From Candidatus Zambryskiibacteriota bacterium (GTDB lineage: Bacteria > Patescibacteriota > Minisyncoccia > Phycocordibacterales > Zambryskibacteraceae), in assembly GCA_016177225.1 (NCBI GenBank), contig JACOVQ010000007.1, positions 1 to 33,801 of the forward strand: a stretch of DNA of 33,801 nt, written 5' to 3'. Under the pieces are notes generated by a model. It searched no databases, was not told the origin of the DNA, and saw only the letters and a list, made by a program, of their open reading frames with translations. Position 1 is the first letter of the stretch, and each line of letters starts with the position of its first letter. Shown here in pieces: positions 1-9,946 of the stretch. The translations under genes were made by a program, and so were the position numbers.

Positions 1-2
1 CT

Positions 3-119
3 CAAGAAGAAATAGATGAAATCCTTTCCTTCTTGAACGACCGACCGAGAGAATGCATTGGCTTTCAGAGTGCTTCGGAGTATTATTATTCACTAACTAG
101 TGTCCTACTTGAGGGGTAA
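3..119 (+). mobile_element. 3' fragment of IS30-type/integrase-core transposase, truncated by window edge
   Basis: Frame 3 reads QEEIDEILSFLNDRPRECIGFQSASEYYYSLTSVLLEG*; 'LNxRPRxxxGFxxxxE' is typical of the C-terminus of IS30-family transposases. Confidence 0.7.
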
Positions 120-169
120 CTGGAGTCAAGATTTCTACTTTTTATTCTACAACATTTTATCTTAAGAAG

Positions 170-850
170 TCAAATGACGATGCGTATAGGTACATTCTTC
201 ACAATCTCGATAATCTCATCGTGATTATCGGTAATTTGAAATATATTTTCGTCCCCGGTTTCTATCAGGCCGCGGCTTGCCAGTTCTTGGGTCATAAAAT
301 CTTTAATTTTGTTCCAGTATTCGCTTCCGACGCAGATGATGGGCACATCGGTCACTTTGCGGGTCTGCATCAAAGTGATGATTTCGAAAAATTCGTCCAA
401 AGTGCCGAAGCCTCCCGGATAAAAGATAAACGCTTCGGCCGAAAATGAGAGACAAACCTTTCGCACGAAAAAATAATATAAAGCAAACGAGCCATTGATG
501 TATTTATTGGTTACTTGAGCGTGGGGAAGCTGGATTAACAGACCGATGGAGTTGCCACCGGCTTCAAAGGCTCCGCGATTAGCTGCCTCCATGATGCCCG
601 TACTGCCGCCGGTCACAACGCTGTAACCGAGTTCTTTAGCAAGTCTTCCCGCCAGCGTGCGGGCATCTTGGTAATGCGGATTGTCTTCGGTAATTCTATT
701 GCCGCCGAAAAAGGTGACCGACTTGGGATAATTTTCCAGAAACTCGAACCCTTCTTTAAATTCTTTGGAGATTTCGGCAATACGCTCTCTGGCGAGCCTG
801 TGCATCTCTTGCCTGGCGCTCGGCGCAATCTTGCCGGTTGATTCATCCAT
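170..850 (-). CDS. LOG-family protein (TIGR00730-like, putative nucleotide phosphoribohydrolase)
   Basis: Motifs [16 protein letters not shown] and [12 protein letters not shown]. Confidence 0.88.
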   Translation of the reverse strand: MDESTGKIAPSARQEMHRLARERIAEISKEFKEGFEFLENYPKSVTFFGGNRITEDNPHYQDARTLAGRLAKELGYSVVTGGSTGIMEAANRGAFEAGGNSIGLLIQLPHAQVTNKYINGSFALYYFFVRKVCLSFSAEAFIFYPGGFGTLDEFFEIITLMQTRKVTDVPIICVGSEYWNKIKDFMTQELASRGLIETGDENIFQITDNHDEIIEIVKNVPIRIVI

Positions 851-872
851 TGCCTTATCTTATCATATAAGC

Positions 873-1328
873 ATGAATAAAAATAAGACAATCGCGTTGT
901 TTGTGGCGGTGGGATTCATCGCTTACGTTTTGTTCGGAGATACCATAATCGGCTTTTTTAATCCTCAATTAAAACAATCTAATCAAATAGAAAATCAGAG
1001 CCGTCTTATAAAAGAAGATTTAAAAACAGGCACCGGCCCTGCAGCGGCTTCAGGAGACAAGATTACCGTGCATTATATCGGCACTTTGACAGACGGCAGA
1101 GTCTTCGACAGTTCCCTTGATAGAAATATGCCGTTTGAATTTACGCTTGGAGCGGGGGAAGTTATCAGGGGTTGGGACGAAGGAGTGGTTGGCATGAGAG
1201 TCGGCGGCAAGAGAAAGCTCATTATTTCTCCGGAATACGCATACGGTTCCAAGGGGGTCGGAACCATTCCTCCTAATGCAACGCTGGTTTTCCAGGTAGA
1301 GCTTTTAGATGTTCAATCATCACGCTAA
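873..1328 (+). CDS. Membrane-anchored FKBP-type peptidyl-prolyl cis-trans isomerase
   Basis: N-terminal TM segment then [16 protein letters not shown]...[34 protein letters not shown] at 873 preferred over the ORF-track start at 765. Confidence 0.92.
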   Translation: MNKNKTIALFVAVGFIAYVLFGDTIIGFFNPQLKQSNQIENQSRLIKEDLKTGTGPAAASGDKITVHYIGTLTDGRVFDSSLDRNMPFEFTLGAGEVIRGWDEGVVGMRVGGKRKLIISPEYAYGSKGVGTIPPNATLVFQVELLDVQSSR

Positions 1329-1875
1329 TCTTCTTATAGGAGCCGCGGAAGAGACAGAGAAGTTATTAAAGGACTTTAAGGGTTCGCCAGATTTTTTCAT
1401 ATTTAAAAATGCCACTTTCGGTATTGATGAAGCGAGAGAGCTTATTCTGTCAGCTGGGCGGAAATCTTTTGGACAAAAAAAGGTTTATTTAATCGCTCCG
1501 CAAAAGATAACTCTTGAAGCTCAAAATGCGCTTCTCAAAACTTTTGAAGACCCGGTTCCCGAAACTTATTTTTTCCTCGCGGTAAAAGACGAGAGTCTTA
1601 TAATTCCTACTTTGCGCTCCAGAATGCATATTACTTGCCACTTAGCTGTCCGACAGCTAAGTAATGAAGCGAAGAAATTTATTGAGTTCTCGATTAAAGA
1701 ACGGATAGCGTTTGTTAAAAAATTTATAGACGACGAAAAAAATTTATCCGATTTTCTCGACGAGCTTTTGTTTTTATTACGCCGAGAAGAAATTTACAAA
1801 TTGAGGCTTTTTGCTGACGACCGCTCGGCTTCAGCGCGATTAATTCTTGAGCACTTGGCGCTCGTGTTAAAATAG
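1309..1875 (+). CDS. DNA polymerase III delta'-like (HolB-like) clamp-loader protein
   Basis: [45 protein letters not shown] resembles the delta'/gamma AAA sensor region; no Walker A. Confidence 0.75.
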   Translation: MFNHHANLLIGAAEETEKLLKDFKGSPDFFIFKNATFGIDEARELILSAGRKSFGQKKVYLIAPQKITLEAQNALLKTFEDPVPETYFFLAVKDESLIIPTLRSRMHITCHLAVRQLSNEAKKFIEFSIKERIAFVKKFIDDEKNLSDFLDELLFLLRREEIYKLRLFADDRSASARLILEHLALVLK

Positions 1876-1879
1876 CATT

Positions 1880-2413
1880 ATGTACGATTTCGGAGAATTT
1901 AAGAGGAAGAGCGAAGAAACCTTAGAATGGCTTAAAAAAGAATACACCAACATTCGCACTGGGCGAGCCATGCCGTCTATTTTAGATAGGGTATCCGTAT
2001 CGGCTTACGGCTCTTCCGTGCCTATAAATCAATTAGCTACCGTCTCGGTTGAAGACCCGAAAACTTTGCGTCTGACAGTTTGGGATAAGGCGGCCATTAA
2101 AGATATCGATAAGGCGATACGAGAGTCAAATCTGGGATTGTCGATAGCTGTGGATGCAACTGGACTCAGGGTTTCATTTCCCGAACTCACGGCTGATAGG
2201 CGAACAACGCTCTCGAAAATAGCAAAAGAGAAATTGGAAGAAGCGCGAGTGGCAATAAGGACGGAACGGGAGAAAACCCTTAATAGGGCGGGCAAGAATT
2301 TAAGCGAAGACGAAAAGTTTCGCTTGAAAAGTGATTTGCAAAAAATGGTGGATGAAATCAACAAAAAACTTGAAGAGTTATCCGCCAAGAAAGAAGCGGA
2401 AATTTTAGAATAA
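1880..2413 (+). CDS. frr: Ribosome recycling factor
   Basis: EYTNIRTGRAMPSILDRVSVSAYGSSVPINQLATVSVEDPKTLRLTVWDK. Confidence 0.96.
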   Translation: MYDFGEFKRKSEETLEWLKKEYTNIRTGRAMPSILDRVSVSAYGSSVPINQLATVSVEDPKTLRLTVWDKAAIKDIDKAIRESNLGLSIAVDATGLRVSFPELTADRRTTLSKIAKEKLEEARVAIRTEREKTLNRAGKNLSEDEKFRLKSDLQKMVDEINKKLEELSAKKEAEILE

Positions 2414-3147
2414 TGTCGATAATTATTTTTCTAATCATTCTCTCGGCATTAGTAATCGTCCATGAATTAGGACATTTTTTGGTTGCAAGATATTTCGGCA
2501 TCCGAGTAGATGAATTCGGTATCGGTTTCCCGCCTCGCGCTAAAAACCTTTTTGTTTGGAAGGGGACGCCGTTTACTCTAAATTGGCTGCCGTTTGGAGG
2601 GTTTGTAAAAATTTTCGGGGAGAACCAAGTTGAAACACAGGCAAGACCTGTAGAAGCCACAGGTCTTGCCTGTGGGGAAAGCTTTCAAAATAAAAATCGC
2701 AGTATTCAAGCGGCGGTGCTTGCGGCGGGAGTGGTGTTTAATTTTCTTTTCGCTTGGATTTTAATTTCTCTTGTTTACCATTCCGTTTTTACAGGCTTTG
2801 CGGATACCGTAAGATTTACGGTCGAAACTTTTAAAGCGCTTTTTCATTTTTCTTTCAAAGATGTTAGCGGGCCGGTGGGTATAGTCGGCATAGTGAGGGA
2901 AGCGACGAAGCTGGGAGCTTCGTCGCTAATGATGCTTACGGCGCTTATCTCCGTAAATTTATCCATTATTAATCTTATTCCCGTCCCCGCTCTTGACGGC
3001 GGCAGGCTTGTGTTTGTCGCTATTGAATCAATTACCCGCCGCAAAATTAAACCGAGTGTTTTCAACGCTTTTAATACTATCGGCTTCGCCCTGCTTATCA
3101 TCCTCATGGTTGCCGTTACCATCCAAGACATGCGGAATATTTTCTAA
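2413..3147 (+). CDS. RIP (site-2 protease family) zinc metalloprotease, apparently PDZ-less
   Basis: HELGH motif, GFPPRAKNLFVWKGTPFTLNWLPFGGFVKI, GPVGIVGI, NLIPVPALDGGRL. Confidence 0.93.
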   Translation: MSIIIFLIILSALVIVHELGHFLVARYFGIRVDEFGIGFPPRAKNLFVWKGTPFTLNWLPFGGFVKIFGENQVETQARPVEATGLACGESFQNKNRSIQAAVLAAGVVFNFLFAWILISLVYHSVFTGFADTVRFTVETFKALFHFSFKDVSGPVGIVGIVREATKLGASSLMMLTALISVNLSIINLIPVPALDGGRLVFVAIESITRRKIKPSVFNAFNTIGFALLIILMVAVTIQDMRNIF

Positions 3148-3150
3148 TTC

Positions 3151-3205
3151 ACCTCACCCAGCCCTCTCCTTGCGCCTAGGAGAGGGTGGCGGAGCCGGGT
3201 GAGGT
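3151..3205. repeat. Intergenic inverted repeat (REP-like)
   Basis: acctcacccagccctctcct...aggagagggtggcggagccgggtgaggt; arms complementary with a bulge. Confidence 0.75.
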
Positions 3206-3224
3206 CGGGTAGAATGATTCCGTA

Positions 3225-4427
3225 ATGAAGCAAAGTCAACTATTTACCAAAACGCGTCGGGAGGCGCCGAAAGATGAGATTTCCAAAAATGCCATTCTCC
3301 TTACTCGCGCCGGATTTATTCATAAAGAAATGGCGGGGGTTTACTCTTACCTGCCATTAGGTCTTCGAGTTTTAAAAAAGATTGAAAATATAATCCGCGA
3401 AGAGATGAACGAATTGGGAGCGCAAGAAATTGAGCTAACCGCTCTCCAAGATAAAAATCTTTGGGAAAAAACGAATCGCTGGGACGATAAAATTGTCGAT
3501 ATTTGGTTTAAAATTGCAGACGGTAATTTGGGCTTAGGATTTACGCACGAAGAACCGTTGACGAGAATTATGGCCGAATATATTTCTTCTTACCGCGATT
3601 TGCCGGCATATGTCTATCAGTTTCAAAATAAATTTAGAAATGAACTAAGAGCTAAGTCCGGAATTATGAGAGGAAAAGAATTTTTGATGAAGGATTTATA
3701 CTCTTTCTCTCGTACTGAAGAAGAACATGCGAATTTTTATAATAAAGTTAAAGTTGCTTATGAAAAAATCTTTAATCGCGCAGGCATCGGAAATCGCACT
3801 TACTTCGCCACCGCTTCCGGAGGAAGTTTTGGAAACATCTCCCATGAATTCCAGACTATTTGCGATGCCGGTGAAGATTCTATCTATATTACTAATAAAG
3901 AAAAAAGGGAGGCAAAAAATAAGGAGTTGGGCATAGAAAATCTAGAAGAGAAAAAATCCGTGGAAGTTGGCAATATCTTTCCTTTGGGCATTAGATTCTC
4001 CGAAGCTATAGGCCTCTATTTCAAAGATGAAAACGGGGAAAACAAACCGGTAGTCATGGGTTCGTATGGTATTGGCCTGGGCCGGCTCATGGGCACTGTG
4101 GTAGAAGTGTTGTCGGATAAAAAAGGAATCGTCTGGCCCCGTGAGATATCTCCATTCAGTATTCATTTACTATCTCTGTCAGAGAGTGCCAAAGCATTCT
4201 CTGACGAAGTCCATAAAACTTTAGAAGCGAATAAAATTGAAGTGCTTTATGATGACCGAGACTTGCGCGCGGGAGAAAAATTTGCCGACGCGGACCTCAT
4301 CGGCATTCCCGCCCAAGTTATCATTGGGGAGAAGAGCTTGGCATCTAAAACGTTGGAAGTCAAAAACCGTGCTTCTGGCGAGACCAGAGAAATGACATTA
4401 GAAAATTTAATCAATGAGCTTATTTAA
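3225..4427 (+). CDS. proS: Prolyl-tRNA synthetase, short form without INS editing domain
   Basis: Class II motifs; FRNELRAKSGIMRGKEFLMKDLYSF and SYGIGLGRLMGTVVE; 400 aa. Confidence 0.95.
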   Translation: MKQSQLFTKTRREAPKDEISKNAILLTRAGFIHKEMAGVYSYLPLGLRVLKKIENIIREEMNELGAQEIELTALQDKNLWEKTNRWDDKIVDIWFKIADGNLGLGFTHEEPLTRIMAEYISSYRDLPAYVYQFQNKFRNELRAKSGIMRGKEFLMKDLYSFSRTEEEHANFYNKVKVAYEKIFNRAGIGNRTYFATASGGSFGNISHEFQTICDAGEDSIYITNKEKREAKNKELGIENLEEKKSVEVGNIFPLGIRFSEAIGLYFKDENGENKPVVMGSYGIGLGRLMGTVVEVLSDKKGIVWPREISPFSIHLLSLSESAKAFSDEVHKTLEANKIEVLYDDRDLRAGEKFADADLIGIPAQVIIGEKSLASKTLEVKNRASGETREMTLENLINELI

Positions 4428-5478
4428 TTTTAAAAAACTCAAACAACTTTTCAGCCACGACATAGGCATAGACTTAGGTACCGCTAACACACTTGTCTAT
4501 CTTCGCGGCAAGGGCATTATCATTAATGAACCCTCTGTCGTTGCGGTTAATCAAAAGACTGGACAAGTGGTGGCCATCGGCACCGAAGCTCGTTCGATGC
4601 TTGGCCGCACGCCCGAGCATATCTTGGCTATCAAGCCTTTGGTCGACGGCGTTATCTCTGATTTCGAAACCACCGAAGAGATGCTTAGTTATCTGTTGAG
4701 CCGGGCGGCTGTCGGTTCAAGCAAAATCTTTGCTCCGAGAGTGGTGGTGGGCGTGCCTTCCGGTATTACCAACGTCGAAATTCGCGCCGTGCGGGACGCG
4801 ACGCGCAATGCCGGCGCGGGTGAAGTGCATATCGTCGAAGAACCGATGGCCGCGGCCATCGGCATGCGCATGCCCATTCGCGAACCGATAGGCAATATGG
4901 TGGTAGACATTGGCGGCGGTACGGTCGATATCGCCGTTATCTCTTTAGGCGGAGTGGTCAAGTCGAAAAATTTGCGCGTGGCAGGAGATAAATTTAACTC
5001 TGATATTATTGCCCATGTCAGGAATCAGCACAAAGTGCTTTTGGGAGAAAAGACCGCCGAGATGGTAAAGATCGGCATCGGCTCGGTGCTTCCCACTCAC
5101 GCTCCTCTTGAAATGCCAGTCAAGGGCCGCGACCTCGCCACCGGCTTGCCGAAAGAAATTGTTCTTACGGATAACGATGTGCGAGACGCGCTGTCTCAAT
5201 CGATGGAAAGCCTTGTCGACTCTATTATTGAAGTGCTTGAGTCGACTCCTCCGGATATTTTGAGCGATGTGATGCACCAAGGCATGTATTTGGCCGGCGG
5301 CGGAGCGCTGATTAAAGGGCTGCCTGAACTTTTAGAAAATGAAATTAACATTCCGGTTCATGTTGCCGCAGACCCCTTGACGGCGGTGGCCAGAGGCACC
5401 GGCATTATTTTGGAAGACTTAGACGGCTACAAAGATATTCTTGTCGAACATGAAGGCGAATTACCTATTAAGAAATAA
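4414..5478 (+). CDS. mreB: Rod shape-determining protein MreB
   Basis: DIGIDLGTANTLVYLRGKGIIINEPSVVA; VVDIGGGTVDIAVISLGG. Confidence 0.97.
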   Translation: MSLFNFKKLKQLFSHDIGIDLGTANTLVYLRGKGIIINEPSVVAVNQKTGQVVAIGTEARSMLGRTPEHILAIKPLVDGVISDFETTEEMLSYLLSRAAVGSSKIFAPRVVVGVPSGITNVEIRAVRDATRNAGAGEVHIVEEPMAAAIGMRMPIREPIGNMVVDIGGGTVDIAVISLGGVVKSKNLRVAGDKFNSDIIAHVRNQHKVLLGEKTAEMVKIGIGSVLPTHAPLEMPVKGRDLATGLPKEIVLTDNDVRDALSQSMESLVDSIIEVLESTPPDILSDVMHQGMYLAGGGALIKGLPELLENEINIPVHVAADPLTAVARGTGIILEDLDGYKDILVEHEGELPIKK

Positions 5479-6172
5479 TTACAGGCAATACCGCTCCAAG
5501 AGATTAAAGAGACTTCTTGGAATTTTCTTCTGCATCGTTTTAATATTTATGCTCTACCAAATTGGAGTCATATCTATGGTTAAAAATGGCATAGCTTCCG
5601 CCAAAATCCTTTTCTATAACAAGTCTGAATTAGCTAAAGAAAATGCAGAGCTTAAGGAAAGAGTTATTTTTCTTGAAACAACAGTCACGCTACTTGAAAA
5701 TAACATAATTTCGCAACATGAAGGTAAAAATGTGATTACTGCGAGAGTATTGTCGCGTCCGCCGGAGAATCCATACGACATGCTTACTGTAAGCATAGAA
5801 AGCGGCGGTGTTGCCAAAGTTGGCTCGCCAGCTTTTCTCCCGAACGGTCTTCTGGCAGGCAGAGTTTCTGAATCTTCCGGCAAGGAGGCGAAGGTAAAAC
5901 TTTTTTCAACCGTCAATGAGAAAACATCCGCCATTTTAGAGAGAAATAGTGTACCCGTAGAAACTATTGGCTTAGGTGGCGGTAATTTTAAAGTAAGGGT
6001 GTCCAGAGACGTTTCAGTTGAGAAGGAAGACAAAATTCTCTTTAGTAAATCTCATGACCTTCTTGCAGTTGTGGAAGATATCAGTATGAATCCAACCGAC
6101 CCTTTCAAAGATATTTTGGCTAAAAGTCCTCTAAACATTTTTACTATTGAATTGTTTTTGATAGAACCATAG
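5450..6172 (+). CDS. mreC: Rod shape-determining protein MreC-like
   Basis: Directly downstream of mreB; N-terminal TM, coiled coil, then beta-rich ARVLSRPPENPYDMLTVSIESGG...LLAGRVSE. Confidence 0.85.
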   Translation: MKANYLLRNNYRQYRSKRLKRLLGIFFCIVLIFMLYQIGVISMVKNGIASAKILFYNKSELAKENAELKERVIFLETTVTLLENNIISQHEGKNVITARVLSRPPENPYDMLTVSIESGGVAKVGSPAFLPNGLLAGRVSESSGKEAKVKLFSTVNEKTSAILERNSVPVETIGLGGGNFKVRVSRDVSVEKEDKILFSKSHDLLAVVEDISMNPTDPFKDILAKSPLNIFTIELFLIEP

Positions 6173-6173
6173 A

Positions 6174-7841
6174 ATGCGTCACAGCTATCAAGACATCAAC
6201 CCCGAAGATATATTTCTCGATTCGGCCAATTTGCCGGGCTTTGAAAGCAGTCGTTTCGAAGGTCGGCTTGAGAAGCCGATGAGCCACTCTCTTTTTATCA
6301 TATTGAAGGGAGCGCTTGTCGTTATAGCGCTTATTCTTCTGTCAAAGCTTGCGATTTTATCCGTCATAAACGGCGCCGTTTATGCCGAAATCAGCGAGAG
6401 TAACCGCCTGGAAAAAACGACGGTGTTTGCCAGTCGCGGAATAATTCTTGATAGAAATCGAGTCGAACTCGCCACCAATGCTATAAGAGAGAATGAAAAT
6501 GATTTTGCCGAGAGATTATACGCTCCTATTCGGGGCATCGCTCATACCGTCGGCTATATAAAATATCCCCAAATTGATAAAAACGGTTTTTACTATGAGA
6601 CTAAGTATCGCGGACAAGACGGAGCAGAACTAGTATTCGACGACGAACTTTCCGGCATAAACGGTGTCAAGCTCAAAGAAACCAATGTGCATGGAGAAAT
6701 TACTTCAGAATCGGTAGTCAATAAACCTAAAGACGGCGAAGAACTGGTCTTGTCCATCGATGCCAAGCTTACCGAAGTGCTCTACAAGGCAATAGAAAAT
6801 CTTGCTCATACGGCCGGATTTGTCGGCGGAGCCGGAGTGATTATGAATACAAGAACTGGAGAGATTTTGGCTTTAACAAGTTTTCCGGAATATGACGAAA
6901 ATATTTTAACCGATGGACATAACCAAGAATTCATCACGAGCTTACTTCAAAGCCCCGCAAAACCATTTCTAAATCGAGCTATTGGAGGAGTTTATACGCC
7001 GGGTTCTATATTAAAGCCGATTGTTGCCCTCGCTTCTTTAAATGAAGGCATTATAACGCCAACTAAAAAGATTTTAAGCATCGGCCAGATTAGCGTGCCT
7101 AATCCGTACGACCCGGCTCACCCGACAATATTTAAAGACTGGAAAGCGCACGGTTGGACGGACATGAGAGAAGCGCTGGCTGTTTCCTCAGACACCTATT
7201 TTTATTCGGTAGGCGGCGGCTATGGCGACCAAAAAGGTTTGGGTATTACTCTTCTTGACCAATATTTTAAAATTTTCGGTTTGGATGAAGAAACAGGAGT
7301 TGAACTTAAGGGGGAAGTGGGCGGCACTATTGCAACGCCAGAGTGGAAGGCAAAAAACTTCGGCGGAGATAATTGGCGGCTTGGCGATACTTATATTACC
7401 GTCATTGGCCAATACGGCACGCAAATGACGCCGCTAAATGCGGCGCGATTGGTGGCAGCTATAGCGAACGGAGGCAAGATTTTGAGACCATCCATTCTTC
7501 TTGGCGGCAACAAGTTTCCGATTGAGCGCAGTATCAATTTGAGAAAAGAGGATTGGAAAGTGGTGCGTGAAGGCATGAGGAGGTCTGTTACCGCCGGGAC
7601 TTCCGTTGGTCTCAATGCGCCTTATATTGCCGCCGCCGCGAAAACCGGTACGGCCGAAGTGGGAACCAAGAATCAATATGTGCATTCCTGGTCTGTCGGC
7701 TTTTTTCCGTTTGATAACCCCGGATACGCTTGGGCGGTGGTAATGGAGAAGGGACCGAGCACCAATAGCATGGGAGCCACTTCGGTCATGAGGCAAATGT
7801 TTGATTGGATGGCAGTTTACAGTCCGGAGTATTTCGAGTAA
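6174..7841 (+). CDS. mrdA: Penicillin-binding protein 2-like peptidoglycan transpeptidase
   Basis: PBP motifs SILK, SSDT and KTGTAE; single N-terminal TM; follows mreBC. Confidence 0.92.
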   Translation: MRHSYQDINPEDIFLDSANLPGFESSRFEGRLEKPMSHSLFIILKGALVVIALILLSKLAILSVINGAVYAEISESNRLEKTTVFASRGIILDRNRVELATNAIRENENDFAERLYAPIRGIAHTVGYIKYPQIDKNGFYYETKYRGQDGAELVFDDELSGINGVKLKETNVHGEITSESVVNKPKDGEELVLSIDAKLTEVLYKAIENLAHTAGFVGGAGVIMNTRTGEILALTSFPEYDENILTDGHNQEFITSLLQSPAKPFLNRAIGGVYTPGSILKPIVALASLNEGIITPTKKILSIGQISVPNPYDPAHPTIFKDWKAHGWTDMREALAVSSDTYFYSVGGGYGDQKGLGITLLDQYFKIFGLDEETGVELKGEVGGTIATPEWKAKNFGGDNWRLGDTYITVIGQYGTQMTPLNAARLVAAIANGGKILRPSILLGGNKFPIERSINLRKEDWKVVREGMRRSVTAGTSVGLNAPYIAAAAKTGTAEVGTKNQYVHSWSVGFFPFDNPGYAWAVVMEKGPSTNSMGATSVMRQMFDWMAVYSPEYFE

Positions 7842-7856
7842 ACTCTTACGAACACG

Positions 7857-8321
7857 ATGACAAGTGAAGAATACTTGACCAAAGAGAAGTTTAATGAACT
7901 TGAGAAAGAGCTCGATTATCTTAAAACCAGCAAGCGTAAAGAAATTGCCGAGACGCTTGAGTATGCCAAGTCTCTGGGAGATTTCTCGGAAAATCAGGAA
8001 TATCAGGAAGCTCGCGATGCCCAAGCGGTGCTTGAAGACCGCATTAATCGTTTGGAAGCGATATTAAAATCGGCTAAAATAATTTCCACTCAGAATACGA
8101 GCATTGTAGCTATTGGTTCGGTTATCACTCTTGAAAAAAGCGCCGATAAAATGAAGAAATCTTACACTGTGGTCGGTTCTGAAGAAGCCGATGCCGCCAC
8201 CGGCAAAATCTCCATCCATTCTCCGCTGGGCCAAGCGGCGCTTGGCAAGCCGAAAGGGCAGGAATTCAGTTTCCAAACCCCGTCGGGCGAGATGACATAT
8301 AAAATTATCGATATAAAATAG
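7857..8321 (+). CDS. greA: Transcription elongation factor GreA
   Basis: N-terminal coiled coil LGDFSENQEYQEARDAQ and C-terminal ISIHSPLGQAALGKPKGQEFSFQTPSGEMTYKI. Confidence 0.95.
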   Translation: MTSEEYLTKEKFNELEKELDYLKTSKRKEIAETLEYAKSLGDFSENQEYQEARDAQAVLEDRINRLEAILKSAKIISTQNTSIVAIGSVITLEKSADKMKKSYTVVGSEEADAATGKISIHSPLGQAALGKPKGQEFSFQTPSGEMTYKIIDIK

Positions 8322-8325
8322 TTTA

Positions 8326-9888
8326 GTGGAATACTCTCGTAAATTTGATTTCTCCCAAGTAAAAAATAAATCATCGTGGGCTTCTGCAGTGGCAGATGAA
8401 ATTATTGCCGCGCATTCGGATAAGAAACTTTACACGGTCGCCGCCGGCATCAGTCCATCGGGAGTAGTGCACTTTGGCAACTTTCGCGATATCGCGACAG
8501 CGTATATGGTAAGGTCTGCACTCATGGAGAAGGGCAAGAAAACGCGACTGATTTTCTCTTGGGACAACTTTGACCGGTTTAGAAAAGTGCCTGCCGGAGT
8601 GCCGGAATCTTTTGCAGAACATATTGGAAAGCCGTTAAGCAAAATTCCCGACCCGCAAGGAGAATTTTCTTCGTACGCAGAGCGTTTCCAAAAACCTTTT
8701 GTTGAGGCTATGGAACGCTTGGGCATTGAAATTGAATATCGAAACCAAACTTCTCTATACGAAAGCGGTGTTTATGACGAACAAATTTTTCATGTTTTAA
8801 GAAATCGTGAGAAGATTGCAAACATTTTACTCTCATTCATGTCAGATAAGGCAAAAGGCGAAAAGGGCATAGATCCGGAAGAGTATAGAAAAAATTATTA
8901 CCCCATCTCAATCTACTCCCGCTTTTCCGGCAAAGACCTTACTAAAATTATCGATTACGACGGTAGTTCAAAGGTAACATATTTCTGTGTCGAGACGGGG
9001 AAGGAAGATACAGTCGATTTATCTAAAGACCATATAGCAAAAATCGCTTGGAAAGTCGATTGGCCGATGCGCTGGAAGCATGAGGAAGTGGTGTTTGAAC
9101 CAGGCGGGCATGACCACGCTTCGCCCGGAGGAAGCTATGACGTATCGTCAGTCGTATCTAAGGAAATATTCGATTACCTCGCACCAATTTTTGTCGAGTA
9201 TAAATTTGTGGGAATTCAAGGGCTTGGTTCAAAGATGTCTGGCTCCAAAGGCAACGCCATTTCTCCATTGGAACTTCTTGAAGTTTATGAGCCGGATTTA
9301 CTGAAATGGCTATATTTTCGCAAGTCGCCAAACCAATCTTTCGAATTAGCGTTTAATACTGAAATTTACCGGCAGTACGATGAATATGATGCAGAACATC
9401 CGGAACAAAATACCGTACCGTTTCGCCAAGCAGTCGGTTTCGGACAAGTGGTGCAATGGAAGGAAGATAAACTGAAGGAAGTATTCAAAGCGCTCGGCAC
9501 AAACTACTCTGACAAAAATATTTCCAGCAGGCTCATTCTCGCGCGTAACTGGCTTACAAAATATAATCCTAGTGAAGTAATTAAATTAAACGAGATTCCC
9601 AATGTCGGTTATATCGAAACTCTTTCAAATGAACGTAAAGAACAAGTTAAAAAACTCCATAATGAGTTGGATAAGAATAAAGCAGCGACCATCGCCAACT
9701 TAGATGCGCTTGTATATAGCATTCCAAAATCGCCAGAGTTAAATGACGAAGAGCTGAAAAAAGAACAGCGGGTCTTTTTCAAAGACGTCTATAATCTGCT
9801 TATCGGCAAAGATATCGGCCCCCGCCTCGGCACATTTTTATGGGCGGCAGATAGAGAACGAGTGCTTAAGTTGTTAAAACTTCAGTAA
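8326..9888 (+). CDS. lysS: Class I lysyl-tRNA synthetase (archaeal type)
   Basis: AAGISPSGVVHFGNFRD (HIGH-like) and KMSGSKGN (KMSKS-like); GTG start. Confidence 0.9.
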   Translation: MEYSRKFDFSQVKNKSSWASAVADEIIAAHSDKKLYTVAAGISPSGVVHFGNFRDIATAYMVRSALMEKGKKTRLIFSWDNFDRFRKVPAGVPESFAEHIGKPLSKIPDPQGEFSSYAERFQKPFVEAMERLGIEIEYRNQTSLYESGVYDEQIFHVLRNREKIANILLSFMSDKAKGEKGIDPEEYRKNYYPISIYSRFSGKDLTKIIDYDGSSKVTYFCVETGKEDTVDLSKDHIAKIAWKVDWPMRWKHEEVVFEPGGHDHASPGGSYDVSSVVSKEIFDYLAPIFVEYKFVGIQGLGSKMSGSKGNAISPLELLEVYEPDLLKWLYFRKSPNQSFELAFNTEIYRQYDEYDAEHPEQNTVPFRQAVGFGQVVQWKEDKLKEVFKALGTNYSDKNISSRLILARNWLTKYNPSEVIKLNEIPNVGYIETLSNERKEQVKKLHNELDKNKAATIANLDALVYSIPKSPELNDEELKKEQRVFFKDVYNLLIGKDIGPRLGTFLWAADRERVLKLLKLQ

Positions 9889-9906
9889 TTCCCCAAAATT
9901 CTTCCT

Positions 9907-9946
9907 AATACATAATAACAATGCTATAGCATTGTTATTATGTATT
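9907..9946. repeat. Perfect 40-bp palindrome (copy 1 of the TACATAATAA family)
   Basis: aatacataataacaatgctatagcattgttattatgtatt equals its own reverse complement; overlaps the stop codon of the 9945..10517 gene. Confidence 0.97.

Noticed and set aside
6174-7841. Missing mreD between mreC and PBP2 as a notable loss
   Set aside because: mreD may lie elsewhere in the genome; cannot be judged from this window.
7434-8024. 196-aa antisense ORF over the PBP2 gene
   Set aside because: Lies opposite a clear PBP2 coding region, no recognisable motifs; shadow ORF.
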